NCBI GenBank assembly: GCA_036397095.1
Contig: DASWJQ010000111.1
Location: 85,266 to 149,265 of the forward strand
From: DASWJQ01 sp036397095
GTDB taxonomy: Bacteria; Chloroflexota; Anaerolineae; Anaerolineales; E44-bin32
DNA length: 64,000 nt
Direction of reading: 5' to 3'
Part shown: positions 8,515-18,689 of the stretch, in pieces
Layout of the letters: the number at the start of each line of letters is the position of its first letter
Numbering within the stretch: the first letter of the stretch is position 1
The notes under the pieces: generated by a model
What the model was told of the DNA's origin: nothing
The model's database searches: none
The model's input: the letters and a program-made list of their open reading frames with translations, nothing else
Translations under genes and position numbers: made by a program

Positions 8515-8940
8515 ATGCCGGATGATAGGTGGGCGCGCAAGTTCGGTCTCAAGGCCGGCCAGCGGCTGTTGTTGATCGATTGTCCGGCCGCCGAGCGCGC
8601 CATCCTGCTGCAATCCTTGCCCGAAGCGGCTCAAGTGGATGACCGGGCCGAAACCGGAGTCATGTATGAGCAGATCTTGTACTGGCCCCGGCACACAACT
8701 GGCCTAGCAGACCGGCTGCGTCGAATGGCGCGGTTGATTGTGCCCGATGGCGCCATCTGGCTGGTCATCCCCAAGCGGTCGTTCCAGGAAGACTTTGGTG
8801 TAACCATGAGCTGGGACCAAATGCAAGCGGAGGCGTTGACGACCGATTTGGTTGACAACAAGACGGCCACCTACTCCCTACAAACGTACGGCACGCGCTT
8901 TGTTATCCGCCGCTCTGCCCGGCCCCTGGGGGGCGGGTGA
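8515..8940 (+). CDS. DUF3052-like small protein
   Basis: 141 aa, starting directly after the mgsA stop. The pattern FGLKAGQRLLLIDCP near the start, RLIVPDGAIWLVIPKRS in the middle and MSWDQMQAEALTTDLVDNKTATYSLQTYGTRFVIRR at the end matches small DUF3052-type proteins, which look like cut-down methyltransferase folds lacking an AdoMet glycine loop. Function is unknown. It is in an operon with mgsA and the metzincin-like gene, whose GTG overlaps this gene's stop in a GTGA. Confidence 0.65.
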   Translation: MPDDRWARKFGLKAGQRLLLIDCPAAERAILLQSLPEAAQVDDRAETGVMYEQILYWPRHTTGLADRLRRMARLIVPDGAIWLVIPKRSFQEDFGVTMSWDQMQAEALTTDLVDNKTATYSLQTYGTRFVIRRSARPLGGG

Positions 8941-9905
8941 CCACCCCAGCGCTGGAGCGGGCCAAGCGTCGTCTGGCCCAGGTGGACCACTGGCACTCCC
9001 AACAATTAAGGACGGTCCCCGATCGGAGGCAGCGGCGTGCAGATTGGGCAGCCAGCGTCCGGCGTGTGGCGGTCTTGCTGGCGGCGGTTGCTGAATGGCT
9101 GATCGACGCCAGCAGTACGCTGGCAGGTGCGCTGGTCGAATCGGTGGATTCGACCGTTGGTTGGTTGGCCAGCCTTGTGCTGGCGCCAGTTGAACTGCTG
9201 TTTTCGGTCCCGTACGCCGGCCGGGCGCTTGGTTGGCTCTGGCGGGTAGGGCTGACACTGGCCTGGGCAGGGATCCGATTGCCGCTGGGATTGCTGGCCC
9301 TGGTCGGTGTGCTGCCGCGGATGCGGCTACGGCTGCTGGTGCTGACGGCGCCGGGGGTAGACCAGCAACGGCAGCTCGATGCCATCCAGTTCGCCGACCA
9401 GGTTCTAAAGGCCGAAGCCAACGTGCAGCTGGTGCCGGTTGGCCCGTTCCAATTGGACTTCCCGCTGGCGGCGGCCAGCCCAGACACCAGCGGCTGGCTG
9501 TCGATTAGTCTGTCCGGGGAGAGGCTTCCCCGGGTCGGTTGTGCGCTGGACGCCTTCGGCGAGGACCTTGGCCCGTGGGGAGGACACGCTGAACGGCTTG
9601 CTCTGCGGGCCCATCCGCGCGGCGCATTTCGCCGGGTGACCGGCTGGGGGGCTCCGCTCAGCGTGATCACGGTGGGCCAGGTTGACGACGGCCGTCTGGC
9701 CGGCTGCTCGCTCGGCCCGTTGCTGGACTACGTCACGCTGGCCGCCGACCATCCCGTGTGCCTGCTGCACGAAGTGTGTCATGCCTTGAACTTGCCCCAC
9801 AGCGACCTGCCCCGGAATGTGATGAACCCCACCTGTGGTGGGGTCCATCTGATTCGTTGGCAGGTGGCGCTGATCAGGCTTTCGCGTCACCTGACGTGTT
9901 GGTGA
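8937..9905 (+). CDS. Membrane protein with metzincin-like zinc-protease motif
   Basis: 322 aa from a GTG that overlaps the preceding stop. Three hydrophobic stretches lie between about residues 40 and 130. A soluble C-terminal region follows, with LRLLVLTAPGV and then, near residue 280, the motif HEVCHALNLPHS. That is HExxHxxNxxH, three zinc-ligand histidines plus the catalytic Glu, followed 8-10 residues later by NVMNP, which fits a metzincin Met-turn. A membrane-tethered metalloprotease is therefore likely. I do not recognise the rest of the protein or a named family. Its TGA abuts the clpB stop in the convergent direction, the two forming TGATCA (9903-9908). Confidence 0.6.
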   Translation: MTTPALERAKRRLAQVDHWHSQQLRTVPDRRQRRADWAASVRRVAVLLAAVAEWLIDASSTLAGALVESVDSTVGWLASLVLAPVELLFSVPYAGRALGWLWRVGLTLAWAGIRLPLGLLALVGVLPRMRLRLLVLTAPGVDQQRQLDAIQFADQVLKAEANVQLVPVGPFQLDFPLAAASPDTSGWLSISLSGERLPRVGCALDAFGEDLGPWGGHAERLALRAHPRGAFRRVTGWGAPLSVITVGQVDDGRLAGCSLGPLLDYVTLAADHPVCLLHEVCHALNLPHSDLPRNVMNPTCGGVHLIRWQVALIRLSRHLTCW

Positions 9906-12506
<2,601 letters not shown>

Positions 12507-12629
12507 ATTGCCTCCCATCACCAAGCGGTGGCGCCGCTACTTTGAGACAACCGCAGCGCTCCCGGTCGGTAGTACTTTCAAGTGTAGACCGTGAGCATAT
12601 GACGCGGATTGGACGATCGTTAACGGGAT

Positions 12630-12667
12630 GTGAGAACAGCTCACTAATGCACTGCTTACGGAGTGCA
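12630..12667. promoter_or_regulatory. Two inverted repeats between divergent clpB and hsp20
   Basis: GTGAG-N5-CTCAC (12630-12644) is followed closely by TGCACT-N8-AGTGCA (12648-12667). Neither matches the CIRCE element (TTAGCACTC-N9-GAGTGCTAA) or a clean HspR box, but two operators side by side in a chaperone intergenic region suggest a heat-shock repressor site. Function is inferred only from position. The rest of the 12507-12735 gap shows no gene. Confidence 0.45.
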
Positions 12668-12735
12668 AATGGAGAGTTAAGGCGGCTGCGCTACCCTTGA
12701 TGAAACAACAGCCGTATTCCATGGAGGTAGGAAAG

Positions 12736-13125
12736 ATGCGCAAGGTGATTTGGTTGGGGCCAGTGCGAGGTCAACTAACGAGCGCACCCGTCGGGTTCAA
12801 CGGAGGGCGCCGCTTGCCGGTTGAAGTGAAGGCGGACGAGATGGGCTACACGCTGATTGCCGAGGTCCCCGGCTTTGGCCCGGACCAGGTTCAGGTTCGC
12901 TGGGAGGACGAGTCGCTGGTTGTGTCGGCGGGTCCGTCCAAGGAACAAGGCGAAGAGGCCGATGAGGCGCCCTATGACCGGGGTTCGGTGGTTCGACGGC
13001 TCAGGTTGCCGGCAGATGCCGATCCAAATGGCATCGAGGCCTGGGTTGAGCATGGGTTGCTGACCGTTCAAGTCCCCAAGCAGGAAAGCGCCCGGCCCCG
13101 CCAGATTGAGGTCAAGGCCCGCTAA
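12736..13125 (+). CDS. Hsp20/alpha-crystallin family small heat-shock protein
   Basis: 129 aa from MRKVIWLG, with GGAGG 8 nt upstream. The alpha-crystallin domain spans about residues 30-120: PVEVKADEMGYTLIAEVPGF, VRWEDESLVVSAG, SVVRRLRLPADAD and VEHGLLTVQVPK. The C-terminal IEV is a minimal version of the IxI anchor. It is an ATP-independent holdase that keeps unfolding proteins soluble for ClpB/DnaK. The N-terminal arm is very short. An upstream in-frame ATG at 12721 is the alternative start. Confidence 0.88.
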   Translation: MRKVIWLGPVRGQLTSAPVGFNGGRRLPVEVKADEMGYTLIAEVPGFGPDQVQVRWEDESLVVSAGPSKEQGEEADEAPYDRGSVVRRLRLPADADPNGIEAWVEHGLLTVQVPKQESARPRQIEVKAR

Positions 13126-13143
13126 CAGGGCCCAAAGAACTGC

Positions 13144-13179
13144 TGAGGTACAATGCCGCGTGCGGCCTCTTGTACCTCA
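13144..13179 (+). promoter_or_regulatory. Inverted repeat overlapping a -10 box before the rhomboid gene
   Basis: A perfect 10-bp inverted repeat, TGAGGTACAA (13144-13153) and TTGTACCTCA (13170-13179), encloses a smaller GCCG/CGGC hairpin. A TACAAT -10-like box (13149-13154) lies inside the left arm, so the same symmetry could be an operator. No T-tract follows, which argues against a simple terminator for hsp20. Confidence 0.5.
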
Positions 13180-13199
13180 TTCCTGTTTAAGGCAACTGC

Positions 13200-13895
13200 A
13201 TGCTGCCCATTCGCGACACGATTCGCGCCCGGCGTTTCCCCTACCTCAACATCACCTTAATCCTCGTCAACGTTCTGCTTTTCCTGTTCGAGGCCTCGCT
13301 GGGGCAGGCAGGGTTGCAGTCATTGTTGGGGCGCTACGGTTTGGTGCCGGCCCGGATGAGCCTGACCGATCCGCAATCCCTGACTGCTCTTTTCAGCTCG
13401 ATGTTTCTGCACGGAAGTTGGTTCCACCTGATCAGCAATATGTGGACACTGTATATCTTCGGGGACAACGTTGAAGAGCGGATGGGAAGCGGCAGGTATT
13501 TGGTCTTTTACTTGTTGGCCGGTGTGATCGCCGGGCTGACCCATGTGTACTTCGCCGCCGATTCCCGCCTTCCCACCATCGGCGCCAGCGGCGCGATCGC
13601 CGGCGTGTTGGGCGCCTACTTCGTATTGTTCCCTCGCGGCCGGGTCTTGACCTTGATCCCGGTCTTCTTCTTACCCTGGTTTGTCGAGGTGCCGGCCTTC
13701 GTATTCCTCGGCGTTTGGTTCTTCTCGCAGCTATCCTCCGGCCTCCTCAGCCTGGGCAACCTCAGCGGTGGCGGCGCATTCAGCGGCATCGCCTGGTGGG
13801 CCCATATCGGCGGATTTGTGGCCGGATTGTTCTTCGTTCACATGTTCGCCCGCCGGCAGCGGCCGGTTTGGCGGCAGGACGTCTACCGGTTGTAA
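13200..13895 (+). CDS. Rhomboid family intramembrane serine protease
   Basis: 231 aa with six to seven hydrophobic segments. The catalytic Ser sits in GASGAIAGVLGAY, the catalytic His in HIGGFVAGL, and the HGSWFHLISNMW segment is the conserved loop/TM2 histidine region. It cleaves substrates inside the membrane. The start ATG is preceded by only weak purine-rich sequence (AAGG). Upstream lie hsp20 and the inverted repeat; downstream lies an operon of membrane-anchored coiled-coil proteins. The substrate is unknown. Confidence 0.92.
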   Translation: MLPIRDTIRARRFPYLNITLILVNVLLFLFEASLGQAGLQSLLGRYGLVPARMSLTDPQSLTALFSSMFLHGSWFHLISNMWTLYIFGDNVEERMGSGRYLVFYLLAGVIAGLTHVYFAADSRLPTIGASGAIAGVLGAYFVLFPRGRVLTLIPVFFLPWFVEVPAFVFLGVWFFSQLSSGLLSLGNLSGGGAFSGIAWWAHIGGFVAGLFFVHMFARRQRPVWRQDVYRL

Positions 13896-13948
13896 TCCCT
13901 GCAGTCTTCGCGTGGGGCTGCCGCAGCCCTTGTTGATGACTCCATCGG

Positions 13949-13954
13949 TACAAT
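13949..13954 (+). promoter_or_regulatory. -10-like box before the helix-hairpin-helix operon
   Basis: TACAAT, the same hexamer used by several promoters in this window. It lies 59 nt before the ATG at 14014, whose leader carries GGAGCAGGA. No clear -35 is seen. Confidence 0.4.
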
Positions 13955-14013
13955 GGAAGACAGTCGCCGGCCGCGGCCAGCGCCCAATCCGTTTCGCCGA
14001 GGAGCAGGAAGCC

Positions 14014-14733
14014 ATGGGGGCCAACGAGAATCCCTCCAAGCTCAATCCCAATCAAGCCACAGCCGATGAACTGGCCGAGCTGCCAGGCGTAGGCCAGACA
14101 CTCGCCCGCCGGATTGAGCACGCCCGCCCGTACAAACAAATGCAGGATTTGCGCCAGGTGGCCGGCGTCGGCCCCCGGCTCTTCGAACAGCTCGAAGCCC
14201 GGCTTACCCTGGAGGAGGCCCCGCCGGCGCCGCCAGGACCGATGGCGGTGCGGCGGCCCGCAGAGGCGCGATCCACGCCCTCTTACCTGGTATGGTGGTT
14301 GGCAGGCACCGCCGGTTTAAGCGTTGTGCTGTCGGTCGGCCTGACCCTGGCCGTGCTGATCGCCATTAATGGGACACTGAGTGTCGCCCGCAACCGCCAG
14401 GTGAGGCAGAGTTCGGAGGCGGTGGCGACGCTTGGATCCAACCTGCGGGCACTCGAAAGTCAACTGCGGACGATGGACCAGCGATTGGCGTCCCTGGAAG
14501 GGCTGACCGGTCGGATGGATCAGGTCGAGACCGACGCCCGCGCGCTGCGGCTGGACATGCAATCGGCGCTTCATGGGGTTTCCGAGATGCAGAACGCCGT
14601 GCAATCTCTCCAGACGTCGAACACCGAACTCGAAGTGCGTGCCGACCGGTTCGATGCTTTCCTTAACGGCCTGCGCCGGCTGCTGGCGATCGACAGCGCC
14701 GGCAATGACGAGGGGGCGGGCCAAAACCCATGA
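14014..14733 (+). CDS. Membrane-anchored helix-hairpin-helix and coiled-coil protein
   Basis: 239 aa from MGANENPSKLNPN, chosen by the purine-rich ribosome site. Residues about 8-65 carry two helix-hairpin-helix motifs (NPNQATADELAELPGVGQTLARRI, split here by description only, and LRQVAGVGPRLFEQL), as in ComEA-type DNA-binding domains. One hydrophobic segment follows (about 98-122), then a long heptad-like coiled coil. The HhH end is on the N-terminal, probably cytoplasmic, side of the membrane, whereas ComEA exposes it outside. Hence a DNA-uptake role is doubtful. The ATGA overlap with the next gene shows an operon. Confidence 0.7.
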   Translation: MGANENPSKLNPNQATADELAELPGVGQTLARRIEHARPYKQMQDLRQVAGVGPRLFEQLEARLTLEEAPPAPPGPMAVRRPAEARSTPSYLVWWLAGTAGLSVVLSVGLTLAVLIAINGTLSVARNRQVRQSSEAVATLGSNLRALESQLRTMDQRLASLEGLTGRMDQVETDARALRLDMQSALHGVSEMQNAVQSLQTSNTELEVRADRFDAFLNGLRRLLAIDSAGNDEGAGQNP

Positions 14734-15560
14734 GCGACGAACCAGTCCCGAGGGGACAAGAGCCCGAAGATCAAACGGTGGACCCGGCCCAGGCCGCTGG
14801 GACAGGCGGCTGGTTGCGCAGGTTGCTGAGGCTGGCGCTGGTGGTAGGGTTGGGAGTCGGCGTTGGCCTGGCCCTGTATCTGGCGCTGCCGGCCCTGGTT
14901 CGGGCCTGGCTGGAGCCGGTCGAACAGAATCAGGCGCTGGTGGAAGCGCTGTCCGACGACCTCGACTCGTTTCGCCGGGAGCAAGAACGAGCCAATGAAA
15001 GCCTGGGCGAACGGCTGTCGGCGGTGGAGGCCGAGCTGCTGGACGTGGCAGAACAGATGGCGGCCGGCGGGGACCAACTGCATGCGGCTGGCGACCGCCT
15101 GGAAGTTCTTGAGGCGGACCTGGCTGACCTGCGGACGGCGGTCGGGCAGATCGGGCAGTTGGAGGACGATCTCGAAGGGCTGGGCCAAGCCGTCGCCACC
15201 CTCGAAGCGGAACCGAAAACGGATCCGGGCTTGGAAACGCTGGGCTTTCGGTTGGACTTGATAGGGGTTATGGAGGTTGTGGCCCGGGCCAGGCTCGAAC
15301 TGCTGCAGGCGAATTACGGGTTGGCCCAAGACAACATACAGACCGCCTACGATCGGCTAGCTAGCTTGACGCCACCGACTGGTATCGTTGAGAATGATAC
15401 GCTGGCGGCGCTTGAGCGTCTGGCGCTGGCGGAGAAGGCACTGCCTCAGGCCCCGCAAGTCGCGGCCGAGGATTTGGAAAGTGTCTGGCTGCTCCTGCTT
15501 GACATGACCGAACCGGCCGCGACCGCGCCGGAGACCGAGGAGGCAACGCTTGATGGTTGA
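14730..15560 (+). CDS. Membrane-anchored coiled-coil protein
   Basis: 276 aa. A charged N-terminus is followed by one transmembrane segment (about 35-58, LALVVGLGVGVGLALYLALPALV), then a long coiled coil rich in Leu, Glu, Asp and Ala (about 65-165), and a helical C-terminal domain starting near ARARLELLQANYGLAQD. The C-terminal domain recurs in the next gene (ARAQLALAQDQPGAARNEL), so the two appear to be paralogues. I do not recognise a named family. It overlaps both neighbours, so the three genes should be made in fixed ratio and may form one complex. Confidence 0.65.
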   Translation: MSDEPVPRGQEPEDQTVDPAQAAGTGGWLRRLLRLALVVGLGVGVGLALYLALPALVRAWLEPVEQNQALVEALSDDLDSFRREQERANESLGERLSAVEAELLDVAEQMAAGGDQLHAAGDRLEVLEADLADLRTAVGQIGQLEDDLEGLGQAVATLEAEPKTDPGLETLGFRLDLIGVMEVVARARLELLQANYGLAQDNIQTAYDRLASLTPPTGIVENDTLAALERLALAEKALPQAPQVAAEDLESVWLLLLDMTEPAATAPETEEATLDG

Positions 15561-16167
15561 CGACGAGCGAATAGAGTCCGAGCCGACGGAAGCACCGGAA
15601 ACGCCAACCGAGCCGACGGCGGATAGCCGCCTTGGCGGCTGGATGCAGCGAGCGCTGCGTTGGGCCGTCGCCATTGGCGTTGTGTTTGTTGCTGGCGTCC
15701 TCATAGCATATTTCACTCGTATCCGACCACAAACCGACACGATCAAGGCGCTCGAGGCCGATCTACGCTCGGCCCAATCACAGGCCAATTCGTTTCAGGA
15801 GGAACTGGAGGAACTCCAGCCGCTGGAGCAGGAAAACGAAGCCCTGCGCCTGGACCTGGCCGACCGTGAGCTGCACCTGGGGCTGCTGGCGGTGTTGGTG
15901 GATGTCACCCGGGCGCAGTTGGCGCTGGCCCAGGATCAGCCGGGCGCGGCGCGCAATGAGCTCAGCGGGACCGACTCACGCCTGGCCTCCCTGCAGGACG
16001 GATTGGATGAGCAGCCGGCCGAATCGGTCGGCAGCATGCGCGACCGCTTGCAGTTGGTGATGGCCGAACTAGAAGGAGACTCGTTCGCCGCCGAACGCGA
16101 TCTCGAGATCCTGGCCAATAATCTGGTTGATCTCGAGCGGCAGTTGTTCAGCCAAACGGAGGAATAG
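15553..16167 (+). CDS. Membrane-anchored coiled-coil protein, paralogue of the preceding gene
   Basis: 204 aa from the ATG at 15553, which overlaps the preceding stop by 8 nt. An acidic N-terminus (about 30 residues) is followed by a transmembrane segment (about 40-60), a coiled coil (ALEADLRSAQSQ...EELEELQPLEQENEALR) and a helical C-terminal region like that of the previous protein (TRAQLALAQDQPGAARNEL). Function is unknown. It is last in the three-gene operon that starts with the HhH protein. Confidence 0.62.
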   Translation: MVDDERIESEPTEAPETPTEPTADSRLGGWMQRALRWAVAIGVVFVAGVLIAYFTRIRPQTDTIKALEADLRSAQSQANSFQEELEELQPLEQENEALRLDLADRELHLGLLAVLVDVTRAQLALAQDQPGAARNELSGTDSRLASLQDGLDEQPAESVGSMRDRLQLVMAELEGDSFAAERDLEILANNLVDLERQLFSQTEE

Positions 16168-16295
16168 CCAGGCGAGCGTCAAGTCGAAAACGGAATGACG
16201 TGTTTATTCGGCACCAAAGTGTAGGGACGTTGAATACAACGTCCCTGCACTGCGCTCGGGCAGTAGTGCCACCTACTAATTTCAACGCGGGTGAC
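16168..16295. other. Intergenic spacer with a palindromic repeat
   Basis: A 128-bp gap between convergent genes. Its only clear structure is the GTAGGGACGTT-type palindrome at 16220-16249, which could also end transcription from either side. Confidence 0.6.
16220..16249. repeat. 30-bp palindromic repeat, copy 1
   Basis: The arms TGTAGGGACGTTG and CAACGTCCCTGCA flank a short AT-rich centre. It differs from the perfect palindrome at 30658-30687 at two positions. It is intergenic like the other copy. I recall similar palindromes beginning GTAGGG(A/G)CG dispersed in Chloroflexota and cyanobacteria, possibly REP- or MITE-like. Confidence 0.75.
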
Positions 16296-17399
16296 TCAGT
16301 AGCGCAGCAGGGCTCCAATTCGGCCAGCCTGCTCCAACTGAACGTTGTCGTGCACCACTTCGACCTTTCCTCCTTTGTCGAGCACGGCCTGAATGGCATC
16401 TTCGACGGCGTCGGTGATCTTGGCCATTTCCCCCCCGCAGAATGGACAGCTCTCGAGCGGTTGTGTTGTCAAATAGCCGCATGACCCGCAGCGCAAGCCG
16501 GCCGCCCGGTACCCTTCGCCGACGACCAACGATAGGACTTTGCCAGCGTGGACGGCTTCCAGCGTCTGATCCAGCCCCAACACACCATCCTGCCGCTTGG
16601 CCGCTGCTGTCACCATCCGTTCGACCAATTTCTGCTCGTGCTGTTCGTCCACCTGGCTGGCGACCTGCATGGCCCGGGCGGCGATCTCGGTGGTTCCAGC
16701 GCTCATGTCGGCCGGGAAGCCGCCGATGATAAGGCTGCGCCAGGCCTTGGGCAGGGCGTCGTGAAAGTAAGCTTGGTTCTCGTCGGTGCCGGCCACAACG
16801 ATACGGCGAACCCCCTGCGCCTTGAAGAACTTGCTGGCCTCGGTCGCCGCCTGGCGCAAATTGCGTTCGGCCAGTTCCTCGGCAGAGCGCGTTTGACCGG
16901 CGGCGCCCCCACGGCGGCTCGGATCCTGTGAGCCGCCGCCGCTCTTGACGCGCCGAACCGGCTCTCCCTCGAAGCCATCTTCGGCCACGACTTCCCCCAG
17001 GTCGAGGTGATAGAAGCGAGCGGTTTGCCGATCGACAATCGCCACACCCAGGTGCCCGTAGGAGTCAAGCAGATCGACCAAGGGTTTGAGATAGGGGCGG
17101 TCCAGGCGGCGGGCCCGGCTGCGCAGCGGGATCGCCAACGAAATGGAGCGAAACAGACCATCTTCCTGATTGGAGAACAGGACAAGCGCCCGGCCGGATC
17201 CGCCGTGCTCGTGGTCTAGAAACCGGCGAACGGCTTCGACGTCATCCGGCGCTTCGTCTTCAAACCGGCGGGTCAACTCGCGCAGCGCCAGCCGCTGACC
17301 ATCCATACCGGCGGACGGCGGCAAGTCGAGGTAAACACTCAACACCGGGTGGTCGGACCGGTAGGCGAGCAGCTCTTCCAGGCCGTGATTGGCTGGCAT
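16296..17399 (-). CDS. Bacterial eRF1/Vms1-like protein (baeRF type) with C-terminal zinc ribbon
   Basis: 367 aa. The arrangement resembles archaeal/eukaryotic release factor domains 2 and 3. A domain with VAIVDRQTARFYHLDLGEV is followed by a glycine-rich loop holding GGAAGQTRSAEE (GGxxGQ at 164-169) and a helix AATEASKFFK, the place where eRF1 has GGQSxxRF. An L7Ae-like domain follows, then two CxxC pairs (Cys 304, 307, 318, 321; GSCGYL and PFCGG) forming a probable zinc ribbon. Such proteins are suspected peptidyl-tRNA hydrolases or ribosome-rescue factors. It is the last gene of a dnaJ-htrA operon; GAGGAGG precedes its ATG. Confidence 0.72.
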   Translation of the reverse strand: MPANHGLEELLAYRSDHPVLSVYLDLPPSAGMDGQRLALRELTRRFEDEAPDDVEAVRRFLDHEHGGSGRALVLFSNQEDGLFRSISLAIPLRSRARRLDRPYLKPLVDLLDSYGHLGVAIVDRQTARFYHLDLGEVVAEDGFEGEPVRRVKSGGGSQDPSRRGGAAGQTRSAEELAERNLRQAATEASKFFKAQGVRRIVVAGTDENQAYFHDALPKAWRSLIIGGFPADMSAGTTEIAARAMQVASQVDEQHEQKLVERMVTAAAKRQDGVLGLDQTLEAVHAGKVLSLVVGEGYRAAGLRCGSCGYLTTQPLESCPFCGGEMAKITDAVEDAIQAVLDKGGKVEVVHDNVQLEQAGRIGALLRY

Positions 17400-17441
17400 G
17401 GCGTGCCTCCTCGTTCTGACGCGTTCGGCGGCCCGGTCCTA

Positions 17442-18638
17442 CTAGCCGCGGCCGGCGAGCGTGACGTCAAGGTTTTGTTCCTCGCCGTCCCTGAGTACCG
17501 TTAAGCTGACGGTGTCGCCGGGTTGCGTGTGGTTGACCAGGTAGGAAAGCAAGTCGCTAAATTCATATACCGGCTCGGCGTCGATAGCGACGATCAAGTC
17601 ACCGCCAGGCCGCAGGCCGAGTTCGTCGCAATCAGCGGCGCCTAGCACGCCGGCCTCTTCGGCCGGGCCGCCCGGCGTGACGCAGGTCACATACGCGCCG
17701 ACGGCGTCATCCGGCAATCCCAGCACATCAAGTGTGCGCAGGTTCCAAGCGCTCTCATTCAAGCTGGATACGCCCAGGAACGGGTAGTCGTAGTTGCCGG
17801 TTTCTATCAGGGCTGGCACGACTCGGCGCACGATGTTGACGGGAATGGCAAAGCCCACGCCTGCGTTGAGCGGCGTGCCTTCGGCGTTGGTCGTCTCGGT
17901 GCGGATGGCCCGGTTGACGCCGATCACCTCACCTGCCAGGTTGATCAGCGGCCCGCCCGAGTTCCCCGGATTGATGGCTGCATCCGTCTGGATAATGTCG
18001 CCGGCAGTAAAGGCGCCGCCGGTCGGTGCCTCTCGCTCCGAGTCAAGCGTCCGGCCTAGGGCCGAGATGATTCCAACGGTCATGGTGCCCGACAGGCCGA
18101 ACGGATTGCCGATGGCCACAACGAACTGGCCAACCTCCACCAGGTCCGAATCACCCAAGGGCAACGGCACCAGGCTGTCAGCCGGCAAGTCGACTTTAAG
18201 GACTGCCAGGTCCGAATCGGGGTCTATGCCGACCAGTTCCGCCCAGGCCTTCTGCCCCGAGGCGAAATCGACCTCAATGTCACCCGAATCGGCCACCACG
18301 TGGTGATTGGTAACAATGTGCCCTTGGCTGTCGATGACGAATCCCGACCCCTGACCGAGTGGCAGGCCGCCGCTAGGGGCGTTGGCCGGGAAGGTTAGGA
18401 TATTGACGATACCGGGGCTGACCGCCCCGTACAACGAGGCCAAGTCACCCTGGGTAATCGGCAAGATGGGCACCTCCCCCACAGAAGGCTCTGCCGGGGC
18501 CGAAATGACCGCCGGCAAGGTGGGTGGTAAGGACGGCGCCTGGCTGGGGGCGTCGGTTGTCAGAAGTGTCCCCGGGCTGCAGGCCAAGGTGGCCACCACC
18601 ACGGCGATAAATCCTGGCGCAAACTTGGTGCGGGTCAT
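17442..18638 (-). CDS. HtrA/DegP-type S1C serine protease, lipoprotein form
   Basis: 398 aa from the ATG at 18638 (AGGAAGG just upstream). A signal peptide ends in a lipobox-like LAC (VVVATLACSPG), so it is probably a lipoprotein on the outer face of the membrane. The catalytic triad is complete: His in VTNHHVV, Asp in SDLAVLKV, Ser in NPGNSGGPLI. One C-terminal PDZ domain follows (PFLGVSSLN... GLRPGGDLIVAIDAEPV). Two extra Cys pairs (VTCVTPG and ADCDEL) inside the PDZ region could form a disulfide. It lies between dnaJ and the eRF1-like gene on the same strand, with 51-bp and 42-bp gaps. Confidence 0.92.
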   Translation of the reverse strand: MTRTKFAPGFIAVVVATLACSPGTLLTTDAPSQAPSLPPTLPAVISAPAEPSVGEVPILPITQGDLASLYGAVSPGIVNILTFPANAPSGGLPLGQGSGFVIDSQGHIVTNHHVVADSGDIEVDFASGQKAWAELVGIDPDSDLAVLKVDLPADSLVPLPLGDSDLVEVGQFVVAIGNPFGLSGTMTVGIISALGRTLDSEREAPTGGAFTAGDIIQTDAAINPGNSGGPLINLAGEVIGVNRAIRTETTNAEGTPLNAGVGFAIPVNIVRRVVPALIETGNYDYPFLGVSSLNESAWNLRTLDVLGLPDDAVGAYVTCVTPGGPAEEAGVLGAADCDELGLRPGGDLIVAIDAEPVYEFSDLLSYLVNHTQPGDTVSLTVLRDGEEQNLDVTLAGRG

Positions 18639-18689
18639 CAAACCTTCCTTGGTCTCATGATGGGAAGCTCGGTCCTGCGCTGCAGATGA

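Noticed and set aside
12630..12667. CIRCE/HrcA operator
   Set aside because: The arms do not match TTAGCACTC/GAGTGCTAA beyond a few bases and the spacer is 8 rather than 9.
14014..14733. ComEA competence protein
   Set aside because: The helix-hairpin-helix part precedes the membrane segment and a long coiled coil follows, the reverse of ComEA topology; no ComEC nearby.
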